A stretch of DNA of 64,000 nt from CAMCHP01 sp036835325 (GCA_036835325.1 DAITMF010000013.1:1-64000); one strand, 5' to 3'. Shown: positions 32,016-41,730, counted from the first letter of the stretch. Translations and numbers: made by a program. The notes: generated by a model from the sequence alone, not told the origin.

Positions 32016-34337
32016 ATGATGATGAAAAACCACTACCTGCTGGCCCTTCTTGGGGTTATGATTGCATTGGGCACTTCAGCCCAACGCGACGACAAGTTCA
32101 AGCAACTGCAAGACGAATGGCCAACACCCAATACCTACCGAACTGCATCGGGCGCTCCGGGACGCGATTACTGGCAACAAAAGGCCGATTACGACATGAA
32201 AATCAGGCTCGATGACGAGAACCAGCGGCTTTATGGTGACCAAACCATCACCTACCATAACAATTCGCCCGATGAGCTCACCTACATCTGGATTCAGCTT
32301 GACCAAAACATGCGCGCAAAAGACAGCGATACCTACAAGATTGGCCAAAGCAGCATCGAAGACCGCATGAGTTTCGAGCAGGTCACGGCCTTTGAGCCTT
32401 GGTTTGACGGCGGTTTCAAAATCGAGCATGTCAAAGACGCAGCCGGGAAAAACCTCCCGTATACCATCAACAAAACCATGATGCGCGTTGATTTGCCGCA
32501 GGCATTGAAGCCCGGGCAAAAACTTGCCTTCAGCATCAAATGGTGGTACAACATCAACGACCGCAAGAAGATTGGCGGCCGCGCAGGCTACGAGTACTTC
32601 CCTGAAGAAGACAACTACCTCTACACCATTGCCCAGTTCTTCCCTCGAATGGTGGTGTACTGCGACAACGAAGGTTGGCAAAACAAGCAGTTTCTCGGAG
32701 GCGGAGAGTTCACACTGAACTTCGGCGACTACAAAGTTGCCATCACCGTGCCCGGTGACCACGTCGTGAGTGCTACCGGACTGTTGCAAAACGAAAAAGA
32801 GGTGCTCTCGGCTGAACAGCGTAAGCGGCTCGACAAGGCCCGCAACACCTACGACAATCCGGTCATGATCATCAATGAAGACGAAGCCCGCGAAAACGAA
32901 AAGTCGCGCGCCAAATCAATGAAGACTTGGGTGTTTCAGGCTTCGAACGTACGCGATTTTGCGTTCGCTTCAAGCCGAAAGTTCATCTGGGATGCCATGG
33001 CCGTGAAGGTCAACGGCAAATCGCCCTTGGCCATGTCGCTCTACCCGAAAGAAGGCAATCCGCTCTGGGAACAGTACAGTACCAAAGCCGTGGCGCAAAC
33101 GCTCGAAACCTACAGCAAGTACACCATCGATTACCCATACCCTGTGGCCATTTCTGTGCACACAGATCGCATTGGTATGGAATACCCCATGATATGCTTC
33201 AATGGTGGCCGTCCTGAAGCCGATGGCACCTATTCAGAGCGCACCAAGTATGGCATGATCAGCGTGATCATTCACGAGGTGGGCCACAACTTCTTTCCAA
33301 TGATCATCAACAGCGATGAACGTCAATGGACATGGATGGACGAGGGGCTCAACACCTTTTGCCAGTACCTGACTGAGAAAGAATGGGACCGTGATTACCC
33401 ATCTTGGCGAGGCCCGGCAAGGAAAATTGCCGAATACATGGGCGGTGACAAGACCAAAATCGCGCCCATTATGACGAACTCAGAGTCGATCTTCCAGTTT
33501 GGAAACAACGCCTACGGAAAGCCGGCAACTGCCCTAAATATCTTGCGTGAAACGATCATGGGCCGTGAACTTTTCGACTATGCGTTCAAAGAATACGCGC
33601 GCCGTTGGGCCTTCCGCCACCCCACGCCCACTGATTTCTTCCGCACAATGGAAGACGCCAGTGCCGTTGACCTCGATTGGTTTTGGAGGGGATGGTTCTA
33701 CTCGACCGATCACGTTGACATTGCCATGAACAGCGTGAAATGGTACCAGATCGACACCAAAAATCCCGATACCGAAATGGCTTTCGACCGCAATCGTGAA
33801 GCCTCTGAAGCTCAAGACATTTCGCAAATGCGAAACGAAAGGTCGATTCCGCGCTCACGCCTCGATGCCGACCCTTCGCTCCACGATTACTACACCGAAC
33901 GTGACAAGTTCGAGGTACTGGCAATCGATCGCGACGAGTACCACAAGTACCTCGCAGAATTGAGCGCTGAAGAGAAAGCGTTGCTCGAAAGCAGCAAACA
34001 GTTCTATGAAATCGAGTTTGAAAACATCGGAGGCCTTGTAATGCCCCTCATTCTGCGCTTTGAATTTGCTGATGGTACCGAAGAAATTCAGCGCATTCCC
34101 GCTGAAATTTGGAAACTGTCTACACCCACCGTTAAAAAGGTGTTCATCACCGAGAAAGAGGCCATTCAAATCACACTTGACCCTTACCTTGAAACGGCTG
34201 ATACCGATCTCTCCAACAACTTCTGGCCTTCACGGCCACAACCAACCCGCTTTGAACTCTACAAAGATCGCCAACGTGGCGGCGGCGAAAACCCAATGCA
34301 ACGCCAGCAAAGAAGCGAACAGCTGAATCGACCGTAA
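32016..34337 (+). CDS. Exported M1 family metallopeptidase
   Basis: A 773-residue zinc aminopeptidase. I start at the first of three consecutive ATGs (32016, 32019, 32022) because a signal peptide follows directly (KNHYLLALLGVMIALGTSAQ) and a promoter box lies just upstream; the open frame extends about 420 bases earlier but that part overlaps the opposite-strand YkuK gene. The zinc site is VIIHEVGHNFFPM with the third ligand Glu 18 residues after the second His (WTWMDEGLN). The GxMEN-type exopeptidase motif is IGMEYPM, the variant usual in this Bacteroidota subgroup. The N-terminal beta domain contains the DEnqrLYGDQTITYHNNSP pattern. Probably periplasmic, degrading peptides. The C-terminal 40 residues are Gln/Arg-rich and low complexity. 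Confidence 0.93.
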   Translation: MMMKNHYLLALLGVMIALGTSAQRDDKFKQLQDEWPTPNTYRTASGAPGRDYWQQKADYDMKIRLDDENQRLYGDQTITYHNNSPDELTYIWIQLDQNMRAKDSDTYKIGQSSIEDRMSFEQVTAFEPWFDGGFKIEHVKDAAGKNLPYTINKTMMRVDLPQALKPGQKLAFSIKWWYNINDRKKIGGRAGYEYFPEEDNYLYTIAQFFPRMVVYCDNEGWQNKQFLGGGEFTLNFGDYKVAITVPGDHVVSATGLLQNEKEVLSAEQRKRLDKARNTYDNPVMIINEDEARENEKSRAKSMKTWVFQASNVRDFAFASSRKFIWDAMAVKVNGKSPLAMSLYPKEGNPLWEQYSTKAVAQTLETYSKYTIDYPYPVAISVHTDRIGMEYPMICFNGGRPEADGTYSERTKYGMISVIIHEVGHNFFPMIINSDERQWTWMDEGLNTFCQYLTEKEWDRDYPSWRGPARKIAEYMGGDKTKIAPIMTNSESIFQFGNNAYGKPATALNILRETIMGRELFDYAFKEYARRWAFRHPTPTDFFRTMEDASAVDLDWFWRGWFYSTDHVDIAMNSVKWYQIDTKNPDTEMAFDRNREASEAQDISQMRNERSIPRSRLDADPSLHDYYTERDKFEVLAIDRDEYHKYLAELSAEEKALLESSKQFYEIEFENIGGLVMPLILRFEFADGTEEIQRIPAEIWKLSTPTVKKVFITEKEAIQITLDPYLETADTDLSNNFWPSRPQPTRFELYKDRQRGGGENPMQRQQRSEQLNRP

Positions 34338-34367
34338 TAATCCTGATGAGAATCGCAGCGCGGGTCG

Positions 34368-34375
34368 TACCTTTG
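34368..34375 (+). promoter_or_regulatory. Candidate -7 box (TACCTTTG) for the 226-aa outer-membrane protein gene
   Basis: Ends four bases before the ATG at 34380, predicting an essentially leaderless message. Confidence 0.45.
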
Positions 34376-34379
34376 TGGT

Positions 34380-35060
34380 ATGCTCCGCGCTGTGTCGTTT
34401 ATGTGCTTTTTTTTGTTCCTCTTGGGAGGGATGAGCTACGGGCAACCCAATCGCGAAGTATGGACCATCCCCGGAAAGGTGTACCTGGGCGATGGCTTTC
34501 GCAAATGGAAGTTTGACGCTAGTTTCGACGGACGAAACTCCTTCTCTCAAGGAAGCACAGTGCGCGTGGGTGGTTTGCGCGTCGGGATGGAGTACCTCCG
34601 CGTTCACCGATTTGGAATCGGTTTCTACGACCTCAGTGCCGAAGTGCGCCAAGAAGTATACACCTCACCCGATACTTCGTTCTCACCGGCCAGTTTAACC
34701 CTTGCCTACCGAAGCATTTACTACGAACGCGTGCTGTTGCTCGATCGCAAATGGGAACTTTCGGCCACGGCGCACCTTGCCACAGGCAACATCATTGTAA
34801 ACTCCACTAACCGATTCACCGGGTTGTTTGAAGAGTACGAGCGGCTCGAAGTAAACCCGGTTGAACTCTCGGCCTCGGCCTACCACCACCTTTCATGGTG
34901 GCTCAGTGCAGGCCTCGGTATTGGCCACCGCTGGATGCTCAATACCCCCAATGAAATTGTACCACTCTACAATTCGACCGTTTTCCTTGCCAAAGTGAAA
35001 ATTCGAGTGGGTAAAGCCATACGTGCAATTTGGGATGAAAATGCCCGAAACGAATACTAG
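34380..35060 (+). CDS. Exported beta-rich, probable outer-membrane protein
   Basis: A 226-residue protein with a signal peptide (residues 1-21, FLFLLGGMSYGQ) and alternating amphipathic strands rich in Tyr, Arg and Gly: RVGGLRVGMEYLRVHRFGIG, SLTLAYRSIYYERVLLLD, KWELSATAHLATGNIIV and SASAYHHLSWWLSAGLGIGHRW. This is the pattern of a small eight-to-ten-strand outer-membrane barrel. I cannot name the family. It stands alone between the M1 peptidase and the hybrid kinase, with its own promoter-like box. Confidence 0.75.
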   Translation: MLRAVSFMCFFLFLLGGMSYGQPNREVWTIPGKVYLGDGFRKWKFDASFDGRNSFSQGSTVRVGGLRVGMEYLRVHRFGIGFYDLSAEVRQEVYTSPDTSFSPASLTLAYRSIYYERVLLLDRKWELSATAHLATGNIIVNSTNRFTGLFEEYERLEVNPVELSASAYHHLSWWLSAGLGIGHRWMLNTPNEIVPLYNSTVFLAKVKIRVGKAIRAIWDENARNEY

Positions 35061-35163
35061 ATGTAACACCTGTTAGTCGCTTATAAGACAATCACCTACA
35101 AACCGTTCACATTAACCGGCGTAGAATTGACTACTGTACGACTTAAACAGTTTCAACTAGTCA

Positions 35164-38100
35164 ATGGCTTCAACAACAACTGCATTTAAAGGTGACTTGA
35201 ATGCCCTTCCGATTCCCTGCCTCCTCTTGGCAGCTGTGCGCAATGCGGAACACGAAATCGTCGATTTCACAATTGCCGATGCTAACGAGTCGCTCGTTGA
35301 ATTGGTTGGGCTGAGTGAAGTAACTTTAAAAGGTATCCATTTATCTCAACTGCAAACTGAACAAGCTCGCGATGGCGAAGACTGGATTGCCTACAACCGT
35401 TCGGTCATTGATGGCAATGAAGTGAGCGTGCTCGTTAGGTTTATTCCGAGGGTGAACAAGTGGTTGAAAATCAGATCAAAACCCAGCAGCGATGACCATG
35501 TTCTAGCTGCGGTTGAAGACCTTACACCGCAGATGGAGGCCGAAGCTGAACTGCGCGAGTCTCGCGAAGAGTTCCGAACCATTCTTTCAAACATCCACGA
35601 TGTAATTTATTCTGCAAGATACCCTGACTTCAAAGTTGACTTTGTGAGTGCTTCGGTCTCCCGAACCACGGGCTACCCACCCGAATACTTCATCAACCAA
35701 CGCGAGAACTGGCTTCAGATGGTGTTGCCTGAAGACATGCCGGGTTTTCAAAATGGTGAAAAGGCACTGCGCGAAACCGGTAAAACACGCATTGAATACC
35801 GGTTTAGGCATCCTGACGGTTCAATTCGCACGGTGCTTGAAAATGCCCACATCGTATTTGATGAAAAGGGGAAACCCTTGCGCATGGAAGGCATTATTCG
35901 CGACATTACTGAACAAAAGCGCCTTGCCTCGGCTCAAGATTTGCTGGTTAAAATGGCCAAGCGGTTTATCAACATCCCCGCTGAGAATGGCCCCTCAGAA
36001 ATCTATAACGCACTCGGTGAAATGGGCCAAACCCTGGGCGCCGACCGCGTTTACATCTTCGATTACGATTTCAACAACCAAACTACCTCCAATACCTACG
36101 AGTGGTGCAGTCAAGGCATCGATCCTGAAATTGACAATCTTCAGGAATTGCCACTTGCGTACATTCCGTACTGGGTCGATGCTCACCGAAACGGCCGTGA
36201 GCTTGTGGTGCCTAATGTACAAGGCTTGAGTGAAGACGATTTGCTTCGTCAAATCCTTGAACCCCAAGGTATCATGAGTTTGCTTACCCTCCCGCTCATG
36301 AAAAACGGTGAGGCCATTGGTTTCGTTGGTTTTGATTGGGTCAAAAATGAACACCAGTACAACCAGCTTGAAATGAATGCCCTGGTGGTTTTTGCTGAAC
36401 TGCTCGTTAACCTGAGAATCCGAATTGAGAATGTCAGGCAGCTTGAGGCGGCCCGCACTTCTGCCGAATCGGCCAGTAAAGCCAAGTCAGAGTTTCTGGC
36501 CAACATGAGCCATGAAATCAGGACGCCACTCAACGGTGTCATTGGCTTCACCGATTTACTTCTTGATACACCCTTGAACGATATTCAAGTTTCGTATGCT
36601 CGAAATGCCAATATTTCCGGTAAATCATTGCTGGGCATCGTCAACGATATTCTTGATTTCTCAAAAATCGAGGCGGGTAAGCTTGATCTCGAAATTATAA
36701 AGACCAACGCCATCGATTTGCTCGATGAAACGGTAGATATTGTGCGGTACAACGCTTCAGCAAAAGGTCTGCGTTTTGTGTACAAGCCACATCCACAGTT
36801 GCCTGAGTTCATTGCCATCGATCCGTTGCGATTGAAGCAAGTGCTCGTCAACCTCTTGGGAAATGCCATTAAATTCACTGAAAAGGGTGAAGTAGAGCTG
36901 AGCGCATCCTTCCATACACACCCCGACGGTACAGCAAACTTGGTGTGCGATATCCGCGACACGGGAATCGGAATTCCGGCATCGCAAATCGAACGCCTAT
37001 TCAAAGCCTTTGCGCAAGCCGATGAATCAACAACCCGAAAATACGGGGGTACCGGGCTCGGGTTGGCCATTTCAAAGTTGTTGGTGGAGCGCATGGGCGG
37101 AAGCATTGAAGTAAAAAGCGAAGTCAACCAAGGAAGCACATTCACCCTGCGCATTCCAATTCCTGATTTCACCCTTGCGAAACCGCTTGAAAATCTACCG
37201 TTCAAACGCATTTTATTGGCCGAGAGCCACCAAGAATCGGCTCGCACCTTGCACGAAACGCTTGCCAAAGGAGGGGTGCTCGTCACCCATGCCGTGAACG
37301 CTGAACAGGTCATCATGGCTGTTACACAAAACCCTCCTGAACTGCTCATCATTGAAGACGATCTTAGCGGTGGTGACAAACTTGAAATCATACGCAGAAT
37401 TCGGCGCGACCTAAAGATTGGTCGTCAGCAATTGCCCATCATGCTTTTGCACGCGCACATCAGTGCTGAAGAGGTGTCAGAACGCTGGATGGATTACGAG
37501 GTGTGCTTCTCTGTGGCCAAACCCATCAAGCCCCGAGAGATCATCTACAACCTCCATGAAATTGCTCGACGCAGGGCTGAAATGGAGAACAACGGTATAC
37601 AAGTCCTATCAGAAGAGTCACGCCAAGCAGCAAATGCGCTTAGCAAAGTGCTCCTTGTTGAAGATGTCGAACTTAACCTCACCTTGGTCAAAGCGCTTCT
37701 TGCAAAGTTCGATCAACCCTTGGAGGTGCACGTCGCCCGAAACGGTCAAGATGCACTGAACATCTTCAAAGCGAAGCCATTCGATTTGGTGCTGATGGAC
37801 ATTCAAATGCCGGTGCTCGACGGCATCGAAGCAACCCGACAAATTCGCCGCTTTGAACAGGAGTCTGGGCAACAAGCAACACCCATTGTGGCCTTAACGG
37901 CCGGAGCCCTCGTTGAAGAACACAACCGCGCAATCGATGCCGGTATGAATGCCTTTCTCACCAAGCCCATCGACCGAGCGAAGCTCTACGAAACCTTGAC
38001 CGAACAGCTTCCAAAAGCATCAAACGACATTGCCGTGTTCGATGAAGAAGCACTGCGCTCAATGATTCGCAACGATCAATCGGTACTCGATGAACTCTTC

Positions 38101-38355
38101 GGCATCGCCAAAATCGATTTGGCTGAACGGCTCAGTCATGTCAAAGAGGCGCAATCAAGCAACGACCGCGACTACCTCATTCGCTCGGCACACGCGCTGG
38201 CAGGTGCAGCCTTGAGCATGAAATTCATTAAACTGGGTGAAACAGCCCGACGCATTGAGCACAACCCTGTTGAGGCTTTGGCCAACGCCAACATGGTTCA
38301 AGAGCTTGAAAACGATTGGCTAGAAGTTGAAAAAATATTAAGCCGAGAAGGGTAA
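35164..38355 (+). CDS. Hybrid sensor histidine kinase (PAS-PAS-GAF-HisKA-HATPase-REC-REC-HPt)
   Basis: A 1063-residue cytoplasmic hybrid kinase with no transmembrane helix. Order: a divergent PAS-like domain (about 10-120), a PAS/PAC domain (about 130-255, VSRTTGYPPEYFINQ, IEYRFRHPDGSIRTV, MEGIIRDITEQKR), a GAF domain (about 262-420), HisKA with phospho-acceptor His450 in FLANMSHEIRTPLNG, HATPase (N box LLGNAIKFTEKG, G1 DTGIGIP, F KAFAQADESTTRKYGGTGLGL), two receiver domains (about 680-805, 820-950) and a C-terminal HPt with His1010 in RSAHALAGAALSM. The second receiver is canonical (Asp879 in LMDIQMPVLDG, KP loop FLTKPID). The first has Glu at the phosphosite position (LLIIEDDLSGG) and an AES instead of an acidic pair, so it is probably a pseudo-receiver. 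The output regulator is not adjacent. Confidence 0.95.
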   Translation: MASTTTAFKGDLNALPIPCLLLAAVRNAEHEIVDFTIADANESLVELVGLSEVTLKGIHLSQLQTEQARDGEDWIAYNRSVIDGNEVSVLVRFIPRVNKWLKIRSKPSSDDHVLAAVEDLTPQMEAEAELRESREEFRTILSNIHDVIYSARYPDFKVDFVSASVSRTTGYPPEYFINQRENWLQMVLPEDMPGFQNGEKALRETGKTRIEYRFRHPDGSIRTVLENAHIVFDEKGKPLRMEGIIRDITEQKRLASAQDLLVKMAKRFINIPAENGPSEIYNALGEMGQTLGADRVYIFDYDFNNQTTSNTYEWCSQGIDPEIDNLQELPLAYIPYWVDAHRNGRELVVPNVQGLSEDDLLRQILEPQGIMSLLTLPLMKNGEAIGFVGFDWVKNEHQYNQLEMNALVVFAELLVNLRIRIENVRQLEAARTSAESASKAKSEFLANMSHEIRTPLNGVIGFTDLLLDTPLNDIQVSYARNANISGKSLLGIVNDILDFSKIEAGKLDLEIIKTNAIDLLDETVDIVRYNASAKGLRFVYKPHPQLPEFIAIDPLRLKQVLVNLLGNAIKFTEKGEVELSASFHTHPDGTANLVCDIRDTGIGIPASQIERLFKAFAQADESTTRKYGGTGLGLAISKLLVERMGGSIEVKSEVNQGSTFTLRIPIPDFTLAKPLENLPFKRILLAESHQESARTLHETLAKGGVLVTHAVNAEQVIMAVTQNPPELLIIEDDLSGGDKLEIIRRIRRDLKIGRQQLPIMLLHAHISAEEVSERWMDYEVCFSVAKPIKPREIIYNLHEIARRRAEMENNGIQVLSEESRQAANALSKVLLVEDVELNLTLVKALLAKFDQPLEVHVARNGQDALNIFKAKPFDLVLMDIQMPVLDGIEATRQIRRFEQESGQQATPIVALTAGALVEEHNRAIDAGMNAFLTKPIDRAKLYETLTEQLPKASNDIAVFDEEALRSMIRNDQSVLDELFGIAKIDLAERLSHVKEAQSSNDRDYLIRSAHALAGAALSMKFIKLGETARRIEHNPVEALANANMVQELENDWLEVEKILSREG

Positions 38356-38357
38356 GT

Positions 38358-38783
38358 TCACTTTTCGCACACGTTGCAATCCATCCGGTTGTGAATGCCA
38401 AAATGCAGCACCGCCGGTTTTGAAGGGGCAATCTTCTCTTCGTAAACAGTTCGCTGTGACGGAGTGAGAAGCGCCTTGATGTCGAGCTCACGAACTGCCC
38501 GAAGGTCGCTTTTTTCTTGTGTGGCCGCATTCAACCGAAGCAGTACATCGTCTTCGCTCAAACCCGCATCGCGTTCAGCGGCTTTTACCTTCTCATCAAT
38601 CACAGCCATCTCAGTGGCATAGCGGGTAAATAGGGTATCGAGAACACGCTGCTGAACCGCATTCAATGCCAAGAGTTCATGCATGGCTTCGCGCTTGCGC
38701 AAATCGGCAGCATTCAATTCCTGTGCTTTGCCGACATTCGCAAGCAGTAGAAGCACCAACACGATGAATCCTGTTAATCTCAT
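38358..38783 (-). CDS. Small exported protein of the Spy/LTXXQ type
   Basis: About 141 residues from the ATG at 38781-38783: a signal peptide (MRLTGFIVLVLLLLANVGKA) then an all-helical mature part. The segments LNAVQQRVLDTLFTRYATEM, VIDEKVKAAERDAGLSEDD and ALLTPSQRTVYEEKIAPSK match the Spy/CpxP-like LTxxQ pattern of periplasmic helical hairpins, which act as chaperones or metal-stress sensors. The C-terminus has two Cys (DCNVCEK) that could bind metal or form a disulfide. The 5' end overlaps that of the divergent PBP4 gene by about 20 bases on my preferred starts. An ATG at 38843 would overlap more and is unlikely. Confidence 0.7.
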   Translation of the reverse strand: MRLTGFIVLVLLLLANVGKAQELNAADLRKREAMHELLALNAVQQRVLDTLFTRYATEMAVIDEKVKAAERDAGLSEDDVLLRLNAATQEKSDLRAVRELDIKALLTPSQRTVYEEKIAPSKPAVLHFGIHNRMDCNVCEK

Positions 38784-40209
38784 TTCAACAAATATAAGGC
38801 TTTCCGCAGCGGCTATCGCGTTGTTTTGCCTGTTGTCACTCAATAATCATGCCCAACCAGCGCTCGATCGGGCATGGGAAGAACTCATCGGCGCCGAAGG
38901 TTTCGCGCATGCCACCTTGGGCGCTTGCGTGCTCGATGCCGAAACGGGTGAATTGCTCTTTTCGCGTTCGCACCAAACATCAATGCTCACCGCTTCAACC
39001 ATGAAGGTTTTTGTTACCCGGGCAGCACTCGATGCGCTCGGTAGCGATTTTCGCTTCATTACTCCTGTTTTTTATGAGGGTTCGCTTGCGCGGATGGACG
39101 GAGATGGATGGTCACTCAATGGCGACTTGGTGGTTCTGGGCACAGGAGACCCTACAACAGGTTCGCGGTTTTTTTCGCTCCCACATCCGGCGGATGAAGT
39201 GGTCAGTATGCTTTCAACGGCCAACATTCAATCTGTTTCAGGAAATCTTGTGGTGGATGAGTCAGCCTTTGCCGGTCCTTCTACGGCGGGGAGTGTGGCG
39301 ATCGAAGATGCCGGGAACTACTACGGAACCGGCATCCATGCGTTCAATTACGCCGACAACAGCGTGAAAATCACCTTCCGCAGCACTGAGGTGGGCAAAC
39401 CGGTTGACCTAGTTAAGGTGCAACCCAATGCGGCTAAGGTGCTCTACACTTCTGAAGTGCTCGCGGCAGCCGGTGGAGGCGATCAAGCCTACATCCATTC
39501 CGGGCCATACCAGTTGAATCCAACGGTGTATGGCAGCATTCCGTCGAACGAGGTGGCCTTCGACATCCGTGGGGCGATGCCCCATCCGGCACTTGAGTTT
39601 CTTCATGAGTTGAAGAAGCGACTGCTGGCTGCCGGCATTCGGTTTGAAGGCGAACTTGTGGTGCGGCGCACTCCACCATCCGCCGAAGGCGAGAAAAAAA
39701 ACACCACTCAAAAGCTGGGTGAACTGCGTTCTCCGCGGTTAGCAGAGATCGTTGAAGTCACCAACCGCGAAAGCAACAACCTGTTTGCCGGCGGTCTTTT
39801 CAGAGCACTCGACCGGAGCTTGCCGTCGCAATTCAGCGAAGCCAACGAGGCGGTAAAAGGCTGGCTGCGCGCCAATGGCCTATCTGACAAAGGATTTTTC
39901 TGTGCAGATGGCAGCGGCCTGAGCCGTTTGAACCGCGCAACGCCGTTTCAGTTGGCCTCTGCCATGCGCACCATCACCGATGAACCGACTGAGAAAGCCT
40001 TTGCCGCATCGCTCAAACCCCTTGCGCAACACACCGCGATTGTGGTGAAATCGGGCTACATACAGGGTGTTCGAAGCTATTGCGGACGAGCCATTATGGC
40101 AAACGGAAGAAGGGTGAGCTTTGCCGTGGTGGTTAACCACTACGACTGCTCACCCTCCAGGGCGCGTAAGCTGTTGCAAGAATGGATGGCTCACATACCG
40201 AAACCGTAG
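38764..40209 (+). CDS. D-alanyl-D-alanine carboxypeptidase, PBP4/DacB (S13) family
   Basis: About 481 residues. The penicillin-binding signatures are SxxK in LTASTMKVFVTRAAL (catalytic Ser about 83), SxN in REsNNLFAGGLFRAL, and KSG in IVVKSGYIQGVRSYCG. The extra domain inserted between SxxK and SxN, with GNLVVDESAFAGP and the FNYADNSV region, is typical of PBP4 (S13). It trims pentapeptides or cleaves cross-links in the periplasm. Start: ATG at 38764 gives MNPVNLISTNIRLSAAAIALF, a signal peptide, but overlaps the divergent Spy-like gene start; the longer frame back to 38683 is unlikely. It overlaps the HtrA gene end-to-end by 19 bases on the opposite strand. Confidence 0.9.
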   Translation: MNPVNLISTNIRLSAAAIALFCLLSLNNHAQPALDRAWEELIGAEGFAHATLGACVLDAETGELLFSRSHQTSMLTASTMKVFVTRAALDALGSDFRFITPVFYEGSLARMDGDGWSLNGDLVVLGTGDPTTGSRFFSLPHPADEVVSMLSTANIQSVSGNLVVDESAFAGPSTAGSVAIEDAGNYYGTGIHAFNYADNSVKITFRSTEVGKPVDLVKVQPNAAKVLYTSEVLAAAGGGDQAYIHSGPYQLNPTVYGSIPSNEVAFDIRGAMPHPALEFLHELKKRLLAAGIRFEGELVVRRTPPSAEGEKKNTTQKLGELRSPRLAEIVEVTNRESNNLFAGGLFRALDRSLPSQFSEANEAVKGWLRANGLSDKGFFCADGSGLSRLNRATPFQLASAMRTITDEPTEKAFAASLKPLAQHTAIVVKSGYIQGVRSYCGRAIMANGRRVSFAVVVNHYDCSPSRARKLLQEWMAHIPKP

Positions 40210-41633
40210 TAGGCTTTTCGTCCGTTCGGATAAATGCCCTCAACGAGCACGCCGCCCGATTTGGCTTGCAGTGTTTTTAGCACCTCGTCGGGCGAGTTTA
40301 CCGGTTTCCCATCGATGCGGGTAATGATGAAATTGGGCTGAATACCTGCTTCAGCGAGTTTACCACTACCGAGCGAAGTAACTTGCGCTCCGCCTGAAAT
40401 GCCGAGTTCACCAAGAAGTTTAGGGTCAACCTCTTTCAATTGGGCGCCGAGTGCCGAGCGTGCATTTTCGATGGCAGCGTCGCGCAGTTCGGTGTTTCCA
40501 TTTTGGTTGCGCAAAACAACAGGCACGATGCGTTCTTTCTTATCGCGCCAAACGGCAACGTCTACACGATCTCCCGGACGGTAACGCGAGATTTGCTCTT
40601 GCAACTCGGGCACGGTTTTCACCACATTGGTGCCGATGCGCAGAATGATGTCACCTTCTTCAATGCCGGCTTCAGCCGCAGCCCCGGCTTCAGTAAGGCC
40701 GTTGACGTAAACACCTTCAATTTTCGAAAGGCCGTTCTCTTTGGCAATGTCTTGGGTCACTTCTTGAATACGTACCCCGATGAAGGCACGTTGCACGATG
40801 CCAAACTCCATGAGGTCGGCGGCCACCTTGCTAACGATGCTCGAAGGCACGGCAAACGAATAACCCGCGTACGACCCTGTGCGCGACGCGATGGCGGTGT
40901 TGATGCCAATCAGTTCACCTCGGGTGTTTACAAGCGCACCTCCGCTGTTGCCGGGGTTAACCGCAGCGTCGGTTTGAATGAACGACTCGATGGGGAAGAT
41001 TTCACGGCTGCTATCGCCGCGCAGCAAATTGATGTTGCGCGCTTTGGCTGAAACGATGCCGGCCGTAACGGTCGAAGTAAGGTCGAAGGGGTTTCCGACG
41101 GCGAGCACCCACTCGCCAATGCGCACAGCGTCGGAGTTCCCGAACCGGAGTGAGGGCAAGTTGTTGGCCTCGATTTTAAGTACGGCCAAGTCGGTCGCGG
41201 GGTCGGTACCAACAATGGTTCCATCGTAGGTGGTGTTGTTGTTGAGCGACACCACGATTTTTTGGGCGCCTTCAATCACGTGGTAGTTGGTGATGAGGTA
41301 GCCGTCGTTGCTGATGATGACACCGGAGCCGCTACCCCGCTGAATTTGGGGTGAACTATCGAGGCCAAAGTAATCAAACCAGGGGTGGTTGAATTGGCTT
41401 TGCACGGTGGTTTCGGTTTTCACGTGAACCACCGAATTGACTGACATTTCGGCAGCAGCGGTGAAATCCATTCCTGTGTCATCACCCGAGTACAAAGTGT
41501 ACCGAACGGGTGTGTTGTCGTAAATGACTTGTTGCTGTGGGGCGGGTGCTTCTTCTTGGGTGAAGTGAAACAGTGCAAAAGCCACTGCGCCGCCAACGCA
41601 GGCCATGACGAAAGATCCAAGCAGTTTTTTCAT
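40191..41633 (-). CDS. HtrA/DegP-type periplasmic serine protease with two PDZ domains
   Basis: A 480-residue trypsin-like protease/chaperone. An N-terminal helix (residues 1-22, GSFVMACVGGAVAFALFHF) exports or anchors it. The catalytic triad lies in YLITNYHVIEGAQKI (His), PATDLAVLKIEAN (Asp) and NPGNSGGALVNTRGEL (Ser). Two PDZ domains follow (about 280-375, with YVNGLTEAGAAAEAGIEEGD, and about 395-480, with ITRIDGKPVNSPDEV). It degrades or refolds misfolded envelope proteins. It is convergent with the PBP4-like gene and upstream of nothing on the same strand, so it is probably monocistronic. Confidence 0.95.
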   Translation of the reverse strand: MKKLLGSFVMACVGGAVAFALFHFTQEEAPAPQQQVIYDNTPVRYTLYSGDDTGMDFTAAAEMSVNSVVHVKTETTVQSQFNHPWFDYFGLDSSPQIQRGSGSGVIISNDGYLITNYHVIEGAQKIVVSLNNNTTYDGTIVGTDPATDLAVLKIEANNLPSLRFGNSDAVRIGEWVLAVGNPFDLTSTVTAGIVSAKARNINLLRGDSSREIFPIESFIQTDAAVNPGNSGGALVNTRGELIGINTAIASRTGSYAGYSFAVPSSIVSKVAADLMEFGIVQRAFIGVRIQEVTQDIAKENGLSKIEGVYVNGLTEAGAAAEAGIEEGDIILRIGTNVVKTVPELQEQISRYRPGDRVDVAVWRDKKERIVPVVLRNQNGNTELRDAAIENARSALGAQLKEVDPKLLGELGISGGAQVTSLGSGKLAEAGIQPNFIITRIDGKPVNSPDEVLKTLQAKSGGVLVEGIYPNGRKAYYGFGM

Positions 41634-41730
41634 AATTCTGTCAAATTTGAAGCGTTCAGTGTTGGCTACTGTTGCTTCAAAATTAACGCCAGACTTGCCT
41701 GATTGTGCGCGTGAAGCGGCTTAAAAAACG

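Noticed and set aside
32076..32789. 237-residue frame opposite the M1 peptidase
   Set aside because: Antisense to a clearly conserved enzyme with a zinc motif; hydrophobic run is a shadow effect.
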